DNA of 64,000 nucleotides from an uncultured Cryptobacterium sp. (GTDB lineage: Bacteria; Actinomycetota; Coriobacteriia; Coriobacteriales; Eggerthellaceae). Under the pieces are notes generated by a model. The model worked only from the letters and a program-made list of their open reading frames with translations. It searched no databases and had not been told where the DNA came from. The translations under genes were made by a program, and so were the position numbers. The stretch is taken from positions 1 through 64,000 of the forward strand of contig CATYOF010000008.1 in the NCBI GenBank assembly GCA_958410215.1. Direction: 5' to 3'. Shown here one piece after another: positions 8,601 to 17,739 of this stretch. How positions within the stretch are numbered: the stretch's first letter is position 1; each line of letters begins with the position of its first letter.

Positions 8601-9001
8601 GCGTACTCCTTTTATCTAAATGTTACCGCAATAATAGCATTTTGATTGAGTATGAAAAGTGCTAACAAGTTAACGGTTTGTTTTCGCTAAGAATTGTACG
8701 ACTGCACACGCTTACTAACGGTAAAAATCGCCCAATAGCTTGATTACTAACTCAAAAAACTACGCTACGTCATATGAAAAAACAGTCATTTGCCTAAAAG
8801 TGGCCTAAAAGCGCATTTGAAGATCCGTTAATGAAACGAAAGGATAGGGAAAGGCTGCAAGCTTTATACTTATCATCAGATCAATGTTACTTATATGTAA
8901 TAATTTAACGTTGGTAAATGAAGCTCTTATAGTGCCTTATCCACGGCTACAATAGCTTCATTATTGCAATCACAACAAAGTACCGAAAAGAAAGGCACTC
9001 C
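8601..9001. other. divergent intergenic region between sufC and the PurF-like gene
   Basis: No gene is supported in these 401 bases. The side next to sufC contains a TATTAT element that could be its -10 box. A short imperfect direct repeat TGCCTAAAAG / TGGCCTAAAAG lies at 8791-8811. The side next to the PurF-like gene carries the promoter candidate listed separately. No riboswitch fold was recognised. Confidence 0.4.
8905..8933 (+). promoter_or_regulatory. candidate promoter of the PurF-like gene
   Basis: TTAACG (8905-8910), a 17-base spacer, and TATAGT (8928-8933), about 68 bases before the start codon. Confidence 0.45.
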
Positions 9002-10426
9002 ATGGGCGGATTCTTTGGTGCGGCATCGAAACGCGATGTTGTCATTGATGTTTATTTTGGCGTTGACTACCATTCTCATCTTGGTACGCGCCGAGCAGGT
9101 ATGATTATTCATGATGCTGAAGATGGTTTCCAGCGCGAAATTCATTCGATTGAAAACACCCCGTTCCGTACAAAATTCGAAGATGACCTAGACACCTTCC
9201 ATGGAACAAGTGGCATTGGCTGTATTAGCGACACCGACCCCCAGCCTTTATTGGTTCGCTCGCACCTTGGTACTTTTGCTATTACCACCGTTTGCGCTAT
9301 CAACAACGCTGACGACTTGGTCGATCGTTTCTTATCTGTTGGTGGACGCCAGTTTATGTCTATGAGCTCTGGCGCTGTTAATTCCACTGAACTGGTTGCT
9401 GCCCTTATTAATCAGAAGGACGATTTTGTATCGGGTATTCAATTTGCTCAAGAGGTAATTGATGGTTCCCTTACTCTTTTAATCATGAAAGACGATGGGT
9501 CTATTATTGCTGCTCGTGACAAAGTGGGACGCCTTCCAGTTCTTATTGGCAAAGATGCCGACGGTCACTGCATTTCTTTTGAATCGTTTGCCTATCACAA
9601 GCTTGGCTATAGCGACGAATACGAACTGGGCCCAGGCGAAATTGTTCACGTAAATGCTGAAGGCTATAAAACCCTTGCAGAGCCAGGCGAAGAAATGAAG
9701 ATTTGCGCCTTTTTGTGGGTATACTACGGCTACCCGAACTCCAACTATGAAGGTGTTAATGTTGAAGTAATGCGCTACAACAACGGTGCCATTATGGCTC
9801 GCGATGAAGCAGCACGTGGGGTTTTACCAGACGTTGATTACGTAGGTGGTATTCCTGATTCGGGCACTCCCCATGCTATTGGTTACGCTACGCAAAGCGG
9901 TAAGCAGTTTGCGCGCCCCTTTATTAAATACACCCCAACTTGGGCACGTTCCTTTATGCCTAGCAACCAGGAAGTACGTAATCACGTTGCGAAAATGAAG
10001 CAAATTCATATTCCTGAATTGATTAAAGACAAGAAGCTTCTTTTTGTTGATGACTCTATCGTTCGTGGTACTCAGCTGCGCGAAACCGTTGAATTCCTCT
10101 ACGAAGCTGGTGCTAAAGAAGTGCATATGCGCTCTGCTTGCCCGCCTATTATGTTTAGCTGTAAGTACCTCACTTTTTCTCGTGGTAAGTCTGATATGGA
10201 CTTAATCGCTCGTCGCGTCGTTCGTGATCTGGAAGGCGAAGAAGGCGATAAGCATCTCGAAGAATACGCAAACGCCCACACAGAACGTGGTAAGTGCTTG
10301 CTGAAGTCTATCTGTGAACAAATGGGCTTTGATTCGTTAGAATTCCAATCACTTCCTGGCATGCTTGAGGCTATCGGCATTGATCCAACTAAGGTATGCA
10401 CCTATTGCTGGGACGGCAAGGAATAA
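9002..10426 (+). CDS. purF: amidophosphoribosyltransferase-like protein lacking the N-terminal cysteine
   Basis: A 474-residue protein with an N-terminal class II glutamine amidotransferase fold (residues 1-220) and a C-terminal type I phosphoribosyltransferase domain with the PRPP motif VDDSIVRGT (349-357). Cysteines C235, C387, C466 and C469 (the last two in CTYCW) match the [4Fe-4S] ligands of Bacillus-type PurF. The catalytic nucleophile is missing. In PurF the residue after the initiator Met is Cys, but here the protein begins MGGFFG. No earlier in-frame start restores it, and an AAAGG site precedes this ATG. The enzyme may therefore use free ammonia, or be a PurF paralogue with another role. 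It is an isolated gene rather than part of a pur operon. Homologues beginning MGGFFG are known to me from other anaerobes, so this is a subfamily trait and not a local error. Confidence 0.82.
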   Translation: MGGFFGAASKRDVVIDVYFGVDYHSHLGTRRAGMIIHDAEDGFQREIHSIENTPFRTKFEDDLDTFHGTSGIGCISDTDPQPLLVRSHLGTFAITTVCAINNADDLVDRFLSVGGRQFMSMSSGAVNSTELVAALINQKDDFVSGIQFAQEVIDGSLTLLIMKDDGSIIAARDKVGRLPVLIGKDADGHCISFESFAYHKLGYSDEYELGPGEIVHVNAEGYKTLAEPGEEMKICAFLWVYYGYPNSNYEGVNVEVMRYNNGAIMARDEAARGVLPDVDYVGGIPDSGTPHAIGYATQSGKQFARPFIKYTPTWARSFMPSNQEVRNHVAKMKQIHIPELIKDKKLLFVDDSIVRGTQLRETVEFLYEAGAKEVHMRSACPPIMFSCKYLTFSRGKSDMDLIARRVVRDLEGEEGDKHLEEYANAHTERGKCLLKSICEQMGFDSLEFQSLPGMLEAIGIDPTKVCTYCWDGKE

Positions 10427-10505
10427 AAACGCCCTTTTAGGTGTTTGATTCCTTATATTGCACGATTGAAGAATTTGTAGAGAGTTTGCTACTCAATACA
10501 AATAC

Positions 10506-10541
10506 AATGGCTCCTGACTCATTTAGTTAGGAGCCATTTTT
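10506..10541 (+). terminator. rho-independent terminator of the PurF-like gene
   Basis: AATGGCTCCT (10506-10515) pairs with AGGAGCCATT (10529-10538), followed by a T run. Confidence 0.85.
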
Positions 10542-11084
10542 ATGATCTCATCAGTATTAACTCACTGGGAATCTTGCCGTTTAACCATAAAGATGAAAAG
10601 TTTTTGTATTATATAAAAAGAAATATTAATCGTTCTCTTCATAACCATAAGCTCTATTTAGCTATATGCCGATAAACCAATAAAAAGTGAATCTATTTTT
10701 TTCTTACCAATAATATTCATTGCATAATAGATTTTAATTTTGAACAGCATGATACTCTTGAGAATACAGATGCGCCCATCTATAAAAGCGTCAAAACCTG
10801 TATATATTGTCAAACGCTGCATGGGCGTACTTAATGAAAACACAGTAGTGGCATTAACAAAAGATGTAACCATTAGTAGTTTTACTGAATAATTAGAACT
10901 CCACTACTGAAGCAAAAATCACGAGCTAAAATGCCAAGATATTCTCCCGACACAAATAATAGATACAGCAATAACGCTACCCTTTTGATTGAAACCAGCA
11001 TGCTTGGACTTATTAAGAATACTTTGCTCAGTATCTAAAGTTGACCGAACCAAAACACCCTTAAGCAAAACAAGCAAAAGTAAA
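10542..11084. other. 543-base AT-rich gap without a supportable gene
   Basis: AT-rich sequence between a terminator and the 3' end of rsmA. A 47-codon plus-strand frame (10749-10892) and a 71-codon minus-strand frame (10658-10873) exist. Neither has a ribosome site nor a recognisable product, so neither is called. It could be decayed coding sequence. Confidence 0.4.
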
Positions 11085-11963
11085 CTAACTTAGTAGAGCT
11101 AAATACGCCTTACCCAGTTCAATAAACTGTTCCCGAGAAAGCGATTCACCGCGGGCGGTGGCAGGAATTCCTGCGTTTTCTAAAAGTTCCGGAATGCGAT
11201 TTTTCATTTCTACATCAGCCGTTTGGGGATTTTCGAAATATGTTTTCATGGAATTGGAAATGGTCTTGCGCCGCGTCGCAAAAGCTGCATCAGCCATAAC
11301 CATGGTTGCCTTGCGCAGTTCGTTGGGCAGTTCATCCTTTTTGCGATCAAGTCGAATTACGGCACTTTTTACCCGTGGTGGTGGGAAAAAGTTTCCCTCA
11401 GATACCGAAAACCTTCCCGCATATTCGGCCCATAAACCAAGCTTTACCGTATAAGCACCATAGTTTTTAGTACCCACCTTGGCACACATTCTATCAGCCA
11501 CTTCGGCCTGCACCATAATGGCTTGACTCTCCAGCGAATCAAAGCGCTCAAAATAATCCAACACGATAGTCGCTGCAACCGCGTAAGGCAAATTTGAAAC
11601 CAGTTTATTGGGAGAAAAAGGCAAATCGTCTGGAGAAACCTCCAGAGCATCACCACTAATAAGAGTAAATGTATCCTTCCACGGTTCGCAGGTTTGCGCG
11701 AGCACTTCTGGTAAATCGGTATCACGCTCAATAGCAACTAATTTCCCTGCACGCTGCAATAAAGCCACTGAAAGGGTACCAATGCCAGGACCCACTTCAA
11801 CCACCGCATCTTCTTGAGTAAGTTCCGCCAAATCACAAATGCGCTGAACCACCCCATCATTGATAAGAAAATGCTGGCCAAGAGCTTTTTTAGTCATAAG
11901 GCCGTGCTGTTCTAGCACGGAACGTGTTTCAGAAACTGAAGCTAAATACGAAAGCTTAAACAC
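11085..11963 (-). CDS. rsmA: 16S rRNA (adenine1518/1519-N6)-dimethyltransferase
   Basis: A 292-residue KsgA/RsmA enzyme that dimethylates two adenosines in the 3' hairpin of 16S rRNA late in 30S assembly. The family signature KKALGQHFL lies near residues 25-33, SAM motif I VEVGPGIGTL at about 54-63, and the catalytic motif IV NLPYAV at about 124-129. A basic C-terminal domain of ~90 residues follows. The start is a GTG at 11963 with AGGGGAAGC just upstream. Length is normal. It is followed on the same strand by nothing close; upstream on the same strand, ten bases away, is a flavoprotein gene, and tatD and metG precede that. The tatD-rsmA-metG neighbourhood is conserved in many Gram-positive genomes and supports the call. 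Also known as ksgA. Confidence 0.95.
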   Translation of the reverse strand: MFKLSYLASVSETRSVLEQHGLMTKKALGQHFLINDGVVQRICDLAELTQEDAVVEVGPGIGTLSVALLQRAGKLVAIERDTDLPEVLAQTCEPWKDTFTLISGDALEVSPDDLPFSPNKLVSNLPYAVAATIVLDYFERFDSLESQAIMVQAEVADRMCAKVGTKNYGAYTVKLGLWAEYAGRFSVSEGNFFPPPRVKSAVIRLDRKKDELPNELRKATMVMADAAFATRRKTISNSMKTYFENPQTADVEMKNRIPELLENAGIPATARGESLSREQFIELGKAYLALLS

Positions 11964-11972
11964 CGCTTCCCC

Positions 11973-12524
11973 TTACTCTGTGCCGAATACCTCATCAAAC
12001 TGCAAATGATCTGGTTTAAGGCGTGTAATACCAATAAGCTTAACCACCGATTCAACCTTGAATCCCACAATGGCAAACGAAGAGCGAACCGTAGCAAGAA
12101 CCCCCTCATAGCCGTGTGGATCTCCCCCATCACCTAGGATATAAAGCGAAAGCGGACGTTTAGACGGCAAGTTGTTCGCCTTACGCAATTCAGTATAGTG
12201 CCAATACACTTGTTGAAAACGGTCGAGCATCGCTTTAGTTTGCGAAGGAATTCCTGCAAAATAGGTGGGAGTCACCAAAACAACTCGATCAGCTTCCTCT
12301 AAAAGATCAAGTACTTCTGCCATTTCGTCTTCAATAATGCATTCATTAGTGGTGTTACAAAACTCACAACCATTGCATCCTTCAATGGGACGACGCGCAA
12401 TTTCAAACAGTTCAACATCAACCTCAGGCAACTTGCTTTCAATAAGAAGCGTAAGCATACGAATTACCTTGGCGCTTTGCCCATTTATACGAGGAGAGCC
12501 ATTAATGATGAGCCATTTTGCCAT
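11973..12524 (-). CDS. iron-sulfur flavoprotein / NADPH-dependent FMN reductase family
   Basis: A 183-residue flavodoxin-like protein. GSPRINGQSAK at residues 9-19 is the FMN phosphate loop. A compact cysteine motif CNGCEFCNTTNEC (about residues 50-62) has the CX2CX2CX5C spacing of Isf-type iron-sulfur flavoproteins, which bind one [4Fe-4S] cluster. LVTPTYFAGIPSQTKAMLDR is the isoalloxazine-side loop, with T-P-x-Y conserved. Such proteins shuttle electrons from ferredoxin or reduce small oxidants in anaerobes. The gene sits between rsmA and tatD with ~10-base gaps, so it is part of that operon even though the functions are unrelated. Exact substrate is unknown. Confidence 0.82.
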   Translation of the reverse strand: MAKWLIINGSPRINGQSAKVIRMLTLLIESKLPEVDVELFEIARRPIEGCNGCEFCNTTNECIIEDEMAEVLDLLEEADRVVLVTPTYFAGIPSQTKAMLDRFQQVYWHYTELRKANNLPSKRPLSLYILGDGGDPHGYEGVLATVRSSFAIVGFKVESVVKLIGITRLKPDHLQFDEVFGTE

Positions 12525-12536
12525 AGGGCATCATTC

Positions 12537-13583
12537 CTATCCGTTAATCTGCCATGCGGTAGGTTCACGATCTAGCAGATCTACCGCATTACGATACAGC
12601 TGCTCAAGTAACGCTTTTTGCTGTTTTTCTTCGATACATCCACGTTCTTCCAGTATTTTAGCTGCAGTAAATATGGTATGTTCAGGCCCGCATTCCATAC
12701 CGCGCATAGGTTCGGGGGTCATGTAGGGGCTATCGGTTTCGGTAAGAAGACGATCCGACGCTACCTTTGTAGCTCCTTGGCGTACGTCATCGGCTTTTTT
12801 GAAAGTTAAGGGACCGCCATAGGCAATATAGCAACCTGCGTTCGCCCAAGGCTTGAGTGCTTCGGAATCCAAATTAAAGCAATGCAACAACACATCTATT
12901 GAAAATGCATCCTCTTCCTGCAAGATAGCAAATCCTTCATCGTGCGCCTCCCTCATATGTAAAATAAGCGGAACTCCCGCTTCCTTCGCAAGGCGAATTT
13001 GTGCACGAAATACCTCACGCTGAACTTCACGTGGCGAAAGATCGTAGTGGTAATCTAGACCAACTTCGCCTAGCGCGCACGTGTTCGGATCGTGCAAATA
13101 ACGAATTAGTGTTTCTTCTACTGATTGGTCATAGTGCTTTGCGTTATGAGGATGGCAGCCAATGGCAATGCGAACTTTCGGTACCCTATCTGCATACCTA
13201 CCTAAATCTGAAGAAACCAACAGATCACGTGCCTGTTCCTGCCATTGTTCCCATAAAGAATAGGTAGTTTCAGGGCTTTCAACAGGATCAGTCATGGCAC
13301 ACACAAACTGAACGCCGTACAACGCACAGCGAGCCAAACGTGCTGCAGGATTTTGCAACATCTGCAAATGAGCATGCGTATCAGCTACCGGAGCTGGATA
13401 AGCAAAAGAGTCTGAGCCCGTTTGCCAAAGTTGAGGAACTTCGACCTCACGAAACTTACCCTTTTTACGGCGCTGTAAAAAAACCGGTGAAAAACCATCC
13501 ATATCAAAAGGTGCATCACTTGGCATGAGATCAGATGTTTCCTCAGATTTTTGTTCTGTTTGCTCAACTGATTCGTTACTCAT
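12537..13583 (-). CDS. tatD: TatD family metal-dependent deoxyribonuclease
   Basis: A 348-residue protein whose residues ~65-345 form the TatD TIM-barrel. The metal ligands are visible: DTHAHL (H70, H72), IGCHPHN, GEVGLDYHYD, a mid-protein HMREAH, and ETDSPYM near the C-terminus. Family members are Mg2+-dependent 3'-5' exonucleases acting on DNA and RNA and take part in repair. The first ~65 residues are an acidic then basic extension (QRRKKGKFREVEVPQLW) that ordinary TatD lacks. AAGGATGAAGG precedes the ATG, so the extension is likely translated. It is upstream of the flavoprotein and rsmA in one operon. Confidence 0.9.
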   Translation of the reverse strand: MSNESVEQTEQKSEETSDLMPSDAPFDMDGFSPVFLQRRKKGKFREVEVPQLWQTGSDSFAYPAPVADTHAHLQMLQNPAARLARCALYGVQFVCAMTDPVESPETTYSLWEQWQEQARDLLVSSDLGRYADRVPKVRIAIGCHPHNAKHYDQSVEETLIRYLHDPNTCALGEVGLDYHYDLSPREVQREVFRAQIRLAKEAGVPLILHMREAHDEGFAILQEEDAFSIDVLLHCFNLDSEALKPWANAGCYIAYGGPLTFKKADDVRQGATKVASDRLLTETDSPYMTPEPMRGMECGPEHTIFTAAKILEERGCIEEKQQKALLEQLYRNAVDLLDREPTAWQING

Positions 13584-13618
13584 ACCTTCATCCTTTACCT
13601 AGCGCCTTTTATACTAGC

Positions 13619-13653
13619 GCTGCATTGCCCAGGAAAATCCTAAGCAATGCAGC
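13619..13653. terminator. hairpin between metG and tatD
   Basis: GCTGCATTGC (13619-13628) pairs perfectly with GCAATGCAGC (13644-13653). No T run follows on the minus strand, so it may be a weak terminator or an mRNA processing or stability element between metG and tatD. Confidence 0.4.
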
Positions 13654-13669
13654 ACCTTACCTGCAGATA

Positions 13670-15250
13670 TTAATCAAGCGAAAGATCGATTGAATCCACA
13701 TCCAAGCGAGGATACAAAGGATCGCCTACGGTAACGGGAGAACCAGCCTGAAGCTGACCCCAAACACTTGCCGATTCAATATCGTCAATGGCAAAGATAT
13801 CACCCAAACCTAAACGCTTATAAACCTCAGCAGACGTATTGGGCATAAAGGGTGCCATATAAAGCGCAATAATACGAATAGCTTCAAGGGCATTGTAGAT
13901 AACTGCCGCTAATTCATCGGCGGTTTCTTCGCTTTTCGCCAAATTCCACGGTGCAGAATCTTCCACATACAAATTCACGCGGCTTGCCAGTTTCTGAACG
14001 GCAGCAGCTGCTCCTGTGAAATCAACATCACTCGTGCATGCATCGTATTCTTTGTACAGCGTATCGGCAATTTCGCGCAAAGGATTTTCCTCTGCTCCGG
14101 CAGGTGCTTGAGGAACTGAACCCTGGAAATACTTCTTGGTCATATTAAACACGCGGCTACACAAATTGCCCCAGGTATTTGCCAAATCAGCGTTATACAC
14201 CTGCACCATACGTTCAAGCGAAATGGAGCCATCGTGTCCAAACTGAACGTCAGACAAGAAATAGTAACGATAGGCATCCACGCCAAATACTTTTACCAAA
14301 TCTTCGGGCTTTACCCCATTGCCCTTTGATTTGGACATTTTTTCGCCCTTAACCAACAGAAAGCCGTGGCCAAATACGGTATGAGTAATTGGCAGGCCAG
14401 CCGCCATTAACATAGCAGGCCAAATTACGCAGTGAAAACGGGTAATGTCTTTACCTACGAAGTGGTACTGCATAGGCCAACGAGCCTCGAATTCACCTTC
14501 ACGGTTTTCGTCGCCATAGCCAATACCGGTAAGGTAAGCCAACAGAGCATCTGCCCACACATACGCTACATGACCTTCATCGAAAGGCAAAGGTACGCCC
14601 CAATCAAAAGTGGAACGCGAAATAGATAAATCCTTCAAACCACTTTTAACAAACGAAATTACTTCGTTACGACGCGTTTCAGGACGAATAAAATCGGGAT
14701 GTTCTTCATAAAACTTAAGAAGAGGCTCCTGGAATTCCGAAAGCTTAAAGAACCAGTTTTCTTCCCCGCTAGCCTTTTGAACAGGACGCTTACAATCGGG
14801 GCATACCAATTCGCCCTCTTCGTTTTTCAAAAGATCGCTTTCGTTGTAATACGTTTCTTCGTGAACACAGTACCAACCCTCGTACGATCCTTTGTAGCAA
14901 TAGCCCTTATCGTAGAGTTTCTGCCAAAAATCCTGAACGGTTTTTGCATGACGGGGTTCGGTAGTGCGCACAAAATCGGTATAGGTAATATTGAGCAAAT
15001 CCCATACCTCACGAAATGCTGGCTCCATAGAATCGCACCAGTCTTGGGGAGTCATACCCTTTGCTGCTGCGGTATCTGCCACCTTTTGACCATGCTCATC
15101 CATACCTGTTACAAACGCAACATCATAGCCATTCATGCGCTGGTAACGCGCTACGGCATCTGCTGCAATAGTGGTATAGGCAGTTCCCAAATGAGGAGCA
15201 GCATTAACATAGTAAATAGGGGTTGTGAACGAATAAGTTCCTTTGCTCAT
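13670..15250 (-). CDS. metG: methionyl-tRNA synthetase
   Basis: A 526-residue class I synthetase that charges tRNA-Met. The HIGH-type signature is APHLGT (18-23), the zinc-knuckle region runs from C128 to C150 and C153, and KMSKSKG (304-310) is the second signature. It ends after the anticodon-binding helices without the C-terminal EMAP/tRNA-binding domain, so it is the short form. The ATG at 15250 is chosen over a TTG two codons earlier because AAAGAGAG lies 8 bases upstream of it. No T-box leader was recognised upstream. It heads the minus-strand series metG, tatD, flavoprotein, rsmA. Confidence 0.96.
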   Translation of the reverse strand: MSKGTYSFTTPIYYVNAAPHLGTAYTTIAADAVARYQRMNGYDVAFVTGMDEHGQKVADTAAAKGMTPQDWCDSMEPAFREVWDLLNITYTDFVRTTEPRHAKTVQDFWQKLYDKGYCYKGSYEGWYCVHEETYYNESDLLKNEEGELVCPDCKRPVQKASGEENWFFKLSEFQEPLLKFYEEHPDFIRPETRRNEVISFVKSGLKDLSISRSTFDWGVPLPFDEGHVAYVWADALLAYLTGIGYGDENREGEFEARWPMQYHFVGKDITRFHCVIWPAMLMAAGLPITHTVFGHGFLLVKGEKMSKSKGNGVKPEDLVKVFGVDAYRYYFLSDVQFGHDGSISLERMVQVYNADLANTWGNLCSRVFNMTKKYFQGSVPQAPAGAEENPLREIADTLYKEYDACTSDVDFTGAAAAVQKLASRVNLYVEDSAPWNLAKSEETADELAAVIYNALEAIRIIALYMAPFMPNTSAEVYKRLGLGDIFAIDDIESASVWGQLQAGSPVTVGDPLYPRLDVDSIDLSLD

Positions 15251-15345
15251 ATTCAAACTCTCTTTCTAGGTGTCAGACGACCAATGATGCCGCGACAACT
15301 TTCGTGGTAGAAAAGGCTAATGGCGCTTCTCCTACCAAATGAATA

Positions 15346-15397
15346 ATGGGTTGTGCTTGAATGATGCAATTACCTTACATCACAAAGCACAACCCAT
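15346..15397. terminator. 13-bp inverted repeat between metal ATPase and metG
   Basis: ATGGGTTGTGCTT (15346-15358) and AAGCACAACCCAT (15385-15397) are perfect complements around a 26-base loop. It lies downstream of the metal ATPase and upstream of metG on the minus strand. It lacks a clear T tail, so termination is likely but not certain; a metG leader structure is the alternative. Confidence 0.5.
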
Positions 15398-15481
15398 GTA
15401 GTTTATCACGCTAGGTAAGCTAGTATTTCGCTTTTAGAGAATATATTCGCTCCGTCTACGTTTTCGCAGCGATACTCACCT

Positions 15482-17407
15482 TTACCATGCTCTACTTTTT
15501 ACCTTCATACAACGCATTGCATTCAGAATTGCCAAAACCGCAACACCTACATCGGCAAATACCGCAAGCCACATAGTTGCAATACCTACTGCAGCTAGAA
15601 CAAGAACTGCAAATTTCACCCCAAGAGCAAAAATGATGTTTTCCCATACGATGCGCATAGTCTTACGCGCAATATGCATTGCTTTTGCGATGTTACGGGG
15701 ATTGTCATCCATTAGTACTACATCGGCAGCTTCAATAGCAGCATCAGACCCCATAGCACCCATTGCTATGCCAATATCAGCCCTTGTGAGTACAGGAGCA
15801 TCGTTTATGCCATCACCCACGAAAGCAAGCTTTTCTTTAGAGGTAGATTTCTTTAAAAGTGCTTCAACTTGTGCAACTTTATCCTGAGGAAGCAGCTGGG
15901 CATGTACTTCATCAATGCCTAATTCGTTTGCTACCGCCTGCGCAACTTCTGCCCTATCACCGGTCAGCATTACCGTTTTACGAACACCCGCAGCATGAAG
16001 ATCGGCAATAGCCTGTTTGGCTTCGGGCTTTACCACATCAGCAATAACAATATGGCCTACATACGTTCCATCAAGGGCAATGTGCAAAATGGTTCCCACC
16101 AAGTTACAGTCATGGTATGAAATACGAGCCTTATTCATAAGCTTATCGTTTCCAATAAGCACCACATGCTTGTCAACCACCGCACGTACACCGTGACCGC
16201 CTTCTTCGGTTACTTCCTCAATACGGGATTGGTCTATTTCACCGCTATACGCTTCACGAAGAGAAAGCGCGATAGGATGATTAGAATATGCTTCTGCATG
16301 AGCTGCAAGCGAAAGCAAAACATCGGAATCAATTTTTACACTCGCTTCAGGATGAACTGCGACCACATCAAACGTACCATTGGTAAGAGTTCCTGTTTTA
16401 TCGAATACCACGGTATCCGCCTTAGCAAGCGCTTCTAAATAGTTTCCACCCTTAACCAAAATGCCGAGACGCGATGCACCACCAATTCCCCCGAAGAACG
16501 AAAGTGGCACCGAAATAACCAACGCACAGGGGCAGGAAACAACCAAGAACGTTAGTCCGCGCTCCACCCAGGTTGCCCATGGTTGTCCCGTAATCAAAGG
16601 AGGTAAAACCGCTATAGCAAGCGCTCCAAAGGTAACAACGGGGGTGTAATAACGGGCAAAACGCGTAATAAAGTTTTCGGTACGAGCCTTTTTTTCACTT
16701 GCTTCTTCAACAAGCTCAAGAATGCGCGAAACGGTTGATTCTTCAAAGGGCTTGGTAGCACGAATAGTTAATACCCCGCTCATATTCACACAACCCGAAA
16801 TAACTTCGGCGCCCTCTTCAACATGACGTGGTACCGATTCACCTGTTAATGCGGAAGTATCTAGCTCGGAAGTTCCTTCAACAATAACCCCATCAAGCGC
16901 AATACGATCCCCGGGTTTTACTACAAATTCATCACCGGGAGAAAGCTCATAGGGATCAACTTTTGTAAGCTGGCCTTCCTTCATAACATAAGCGAAGTCA
17001 GGTGCAATATCCATCATTTCAGCAATAGAAGCACGCGACTTGTCTACGGCATAATCTTGGAACAGTTCCCCTACCTGATAAAACAGCATAACTGCTGCAC
17101 CTTCAGCCATATGGGGGTCCGAACCCGGAAATAACACCAAAGCAAAAGCGCCAATAGTTGCAATACTCATTAAGAAGTTTTCATCAAACACCTGACCGTT
17201 ACCAATATTGCGCGCTGCTTTATAGAGCACATCGTAGCCCGCAAGAAGATAAGGAATTAAAAACAGAACAAACTCCAAATACAGCGCAGGTATGGCTCCG
17301 CCCATTAATTGCTCAACGGGAGCGAGTTCGACAAAAGCAAATACGCCTACAAAAATAACAAGCGCTATGATTATGCGAATGCGCGTTCTTTTTTGATTCT
17401 TCGCCAT
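15482..17407 (-). CDS. heavy-metal (Zn2+/Cd2+-type) P1B ATPase
   Basis: A 641-residue P-type ATPase that would export soft metal ions across the membrane. It has TGES (188-191), the ion-channel motif CPC (292-294), the phosphorylation site DKTGT (336-340) and GDGINDAP in the hinge. Eight hydrophobic segments fit the P1B layout. It has no N-terminal metal-binding domain; that domain is encoded as a separate 72-residue protein just upstream. With a CPC motif, a CzrA/SmtB-type repressor and an LDCANC-type chaperone, the ZntA/CadA group (Zn, Cd, Pb, Co) is the best fit; copper is less likely. Probable operon order: regulator, HMA protein, ATPase. Confidence 0.88.
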   Translation of the reverse strand: MAKNQKRTRIRIIIALVIFVGVFAFVELAPVEQLMGGAIPALYLEFVLFLIPYLLAGYDVLYKAARNIGNGQVFDENFLMSIATIGAFALVLFPGSDPHMAEGAAVMLFYQVGELFQDYAVDKSRASIAEMMDIAPDFAYVMKEGQLTKVDPYELSPGDEFVVKPGDRIALDGVIVEGTSELDTSALTGESVPRHVEEGAEVISGCVNMSGVLTIRATKPFEESTVSRILELVEEASEKKARTENFITRFARYYTPVVTFGALAIAVLPPLITGQPWATWVERGLTFLVVSCPCALVISVPLSFFGGIGGASRLGILVKGGNYLEALAKADTVVFDKTGTLTNGTFDVVAVHPEASVKIDSDVLLSLAAHAEAYSNHPIALSLREAYSGEIDQSRIEEVTEEGGHGVRAVVDKHVVLIGNDKLMNKARISYHDCNLVGTILHIALDGTYVGHIVIADVVKPEAKQAIADLHAAGVRKTVMLTGDRAEVAQAVANELGIDEVHAQLLPQDKVAQVEALLKKSTSKEKLAFVGDGINDAPVLTRADIGIAMGAMGSDAAIEAADVVLMDDNPRNIAKAMHIARKTMRIVWENIIFALGVKFAVLVLAAVGIATMWLAVFADVGVAVLAILNAMRCMKVKSRAW

Positions 17408-17423
17408 AAAAAGTCCTTACGCT

Positions 17424-17642
17424 TTATCGGAGTATCGTGGTATCAGGCTCTATTTTTTTGCAGGTAACAACTGCCTGATCAAGGATAGATTCCATATCCG
17501 CCTCGTCTGCTTCAATGATCAGTTTTTGCGTCATAAAGCGCATCGAAGCATTTTGTACGCCCTCAATCTTTTTGATAGCGTCTTCCATTTTTGCTGCACA
17601 GTTCGCACAGTCCAAATTTTCAACCTTGAACACTTTCCGCAT
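17424..17642 (-). CDS. stand-alone heavy-metal-associated (HMA) domain protein
   Basis: A 72-residue ferredoxin-fold metal-binding protein with LDCANCAAKME near the N-terminus (C12 and C15 are the metal ligands). The aspartate before the first cysteine (DCxxC rather than TCxxC) is typical of the Zn/Cd-binding domains of CadA/ZntA, so it looks like the detached N-terminal domain of the ATPase encoded 16 bases downstream. The ATG at 17642 follows AGGTGA by six bases; an earlier GTG overlaps that ribosome site and is rejected. It likely delivers metal to the pump or regulates it. Confidence 0.85.
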   Translation of the reverse strand: MRKVFKVENLDCANCAAKMEDAIKKIEGVQNASMRFMTQKLIIEADEADMESILDQAVVTCKKIEPDTTILR

Positions 17643-17739
17643 TGAAATCACCTGTTCGTAATGTACCTTTGTTTTGCTCTTGTTCAGCTAGGGATACGTA
17701 AGGTTGCGTGCTTCCCTAAAGTCTGAAAATCCATGACTC

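Noticed and set aside
10658..10873. 71-codon minus-strand frame in the same gap
   Set aside because: Hydrophobic but without ribosome site or family match; overlaps the opposite frame.
10749..10892. 47-codon plus-strand ORF in the gap before rsmA
   Set aside because: No ribosome site, no recognised family, AT-rich surroundings.
15251..15481. T-box or SAM riboswitch ahead of metG
   Set aside because: Only a simple inverted repeat is visible; no T-box sequence or SAM-aptamer motif was found.
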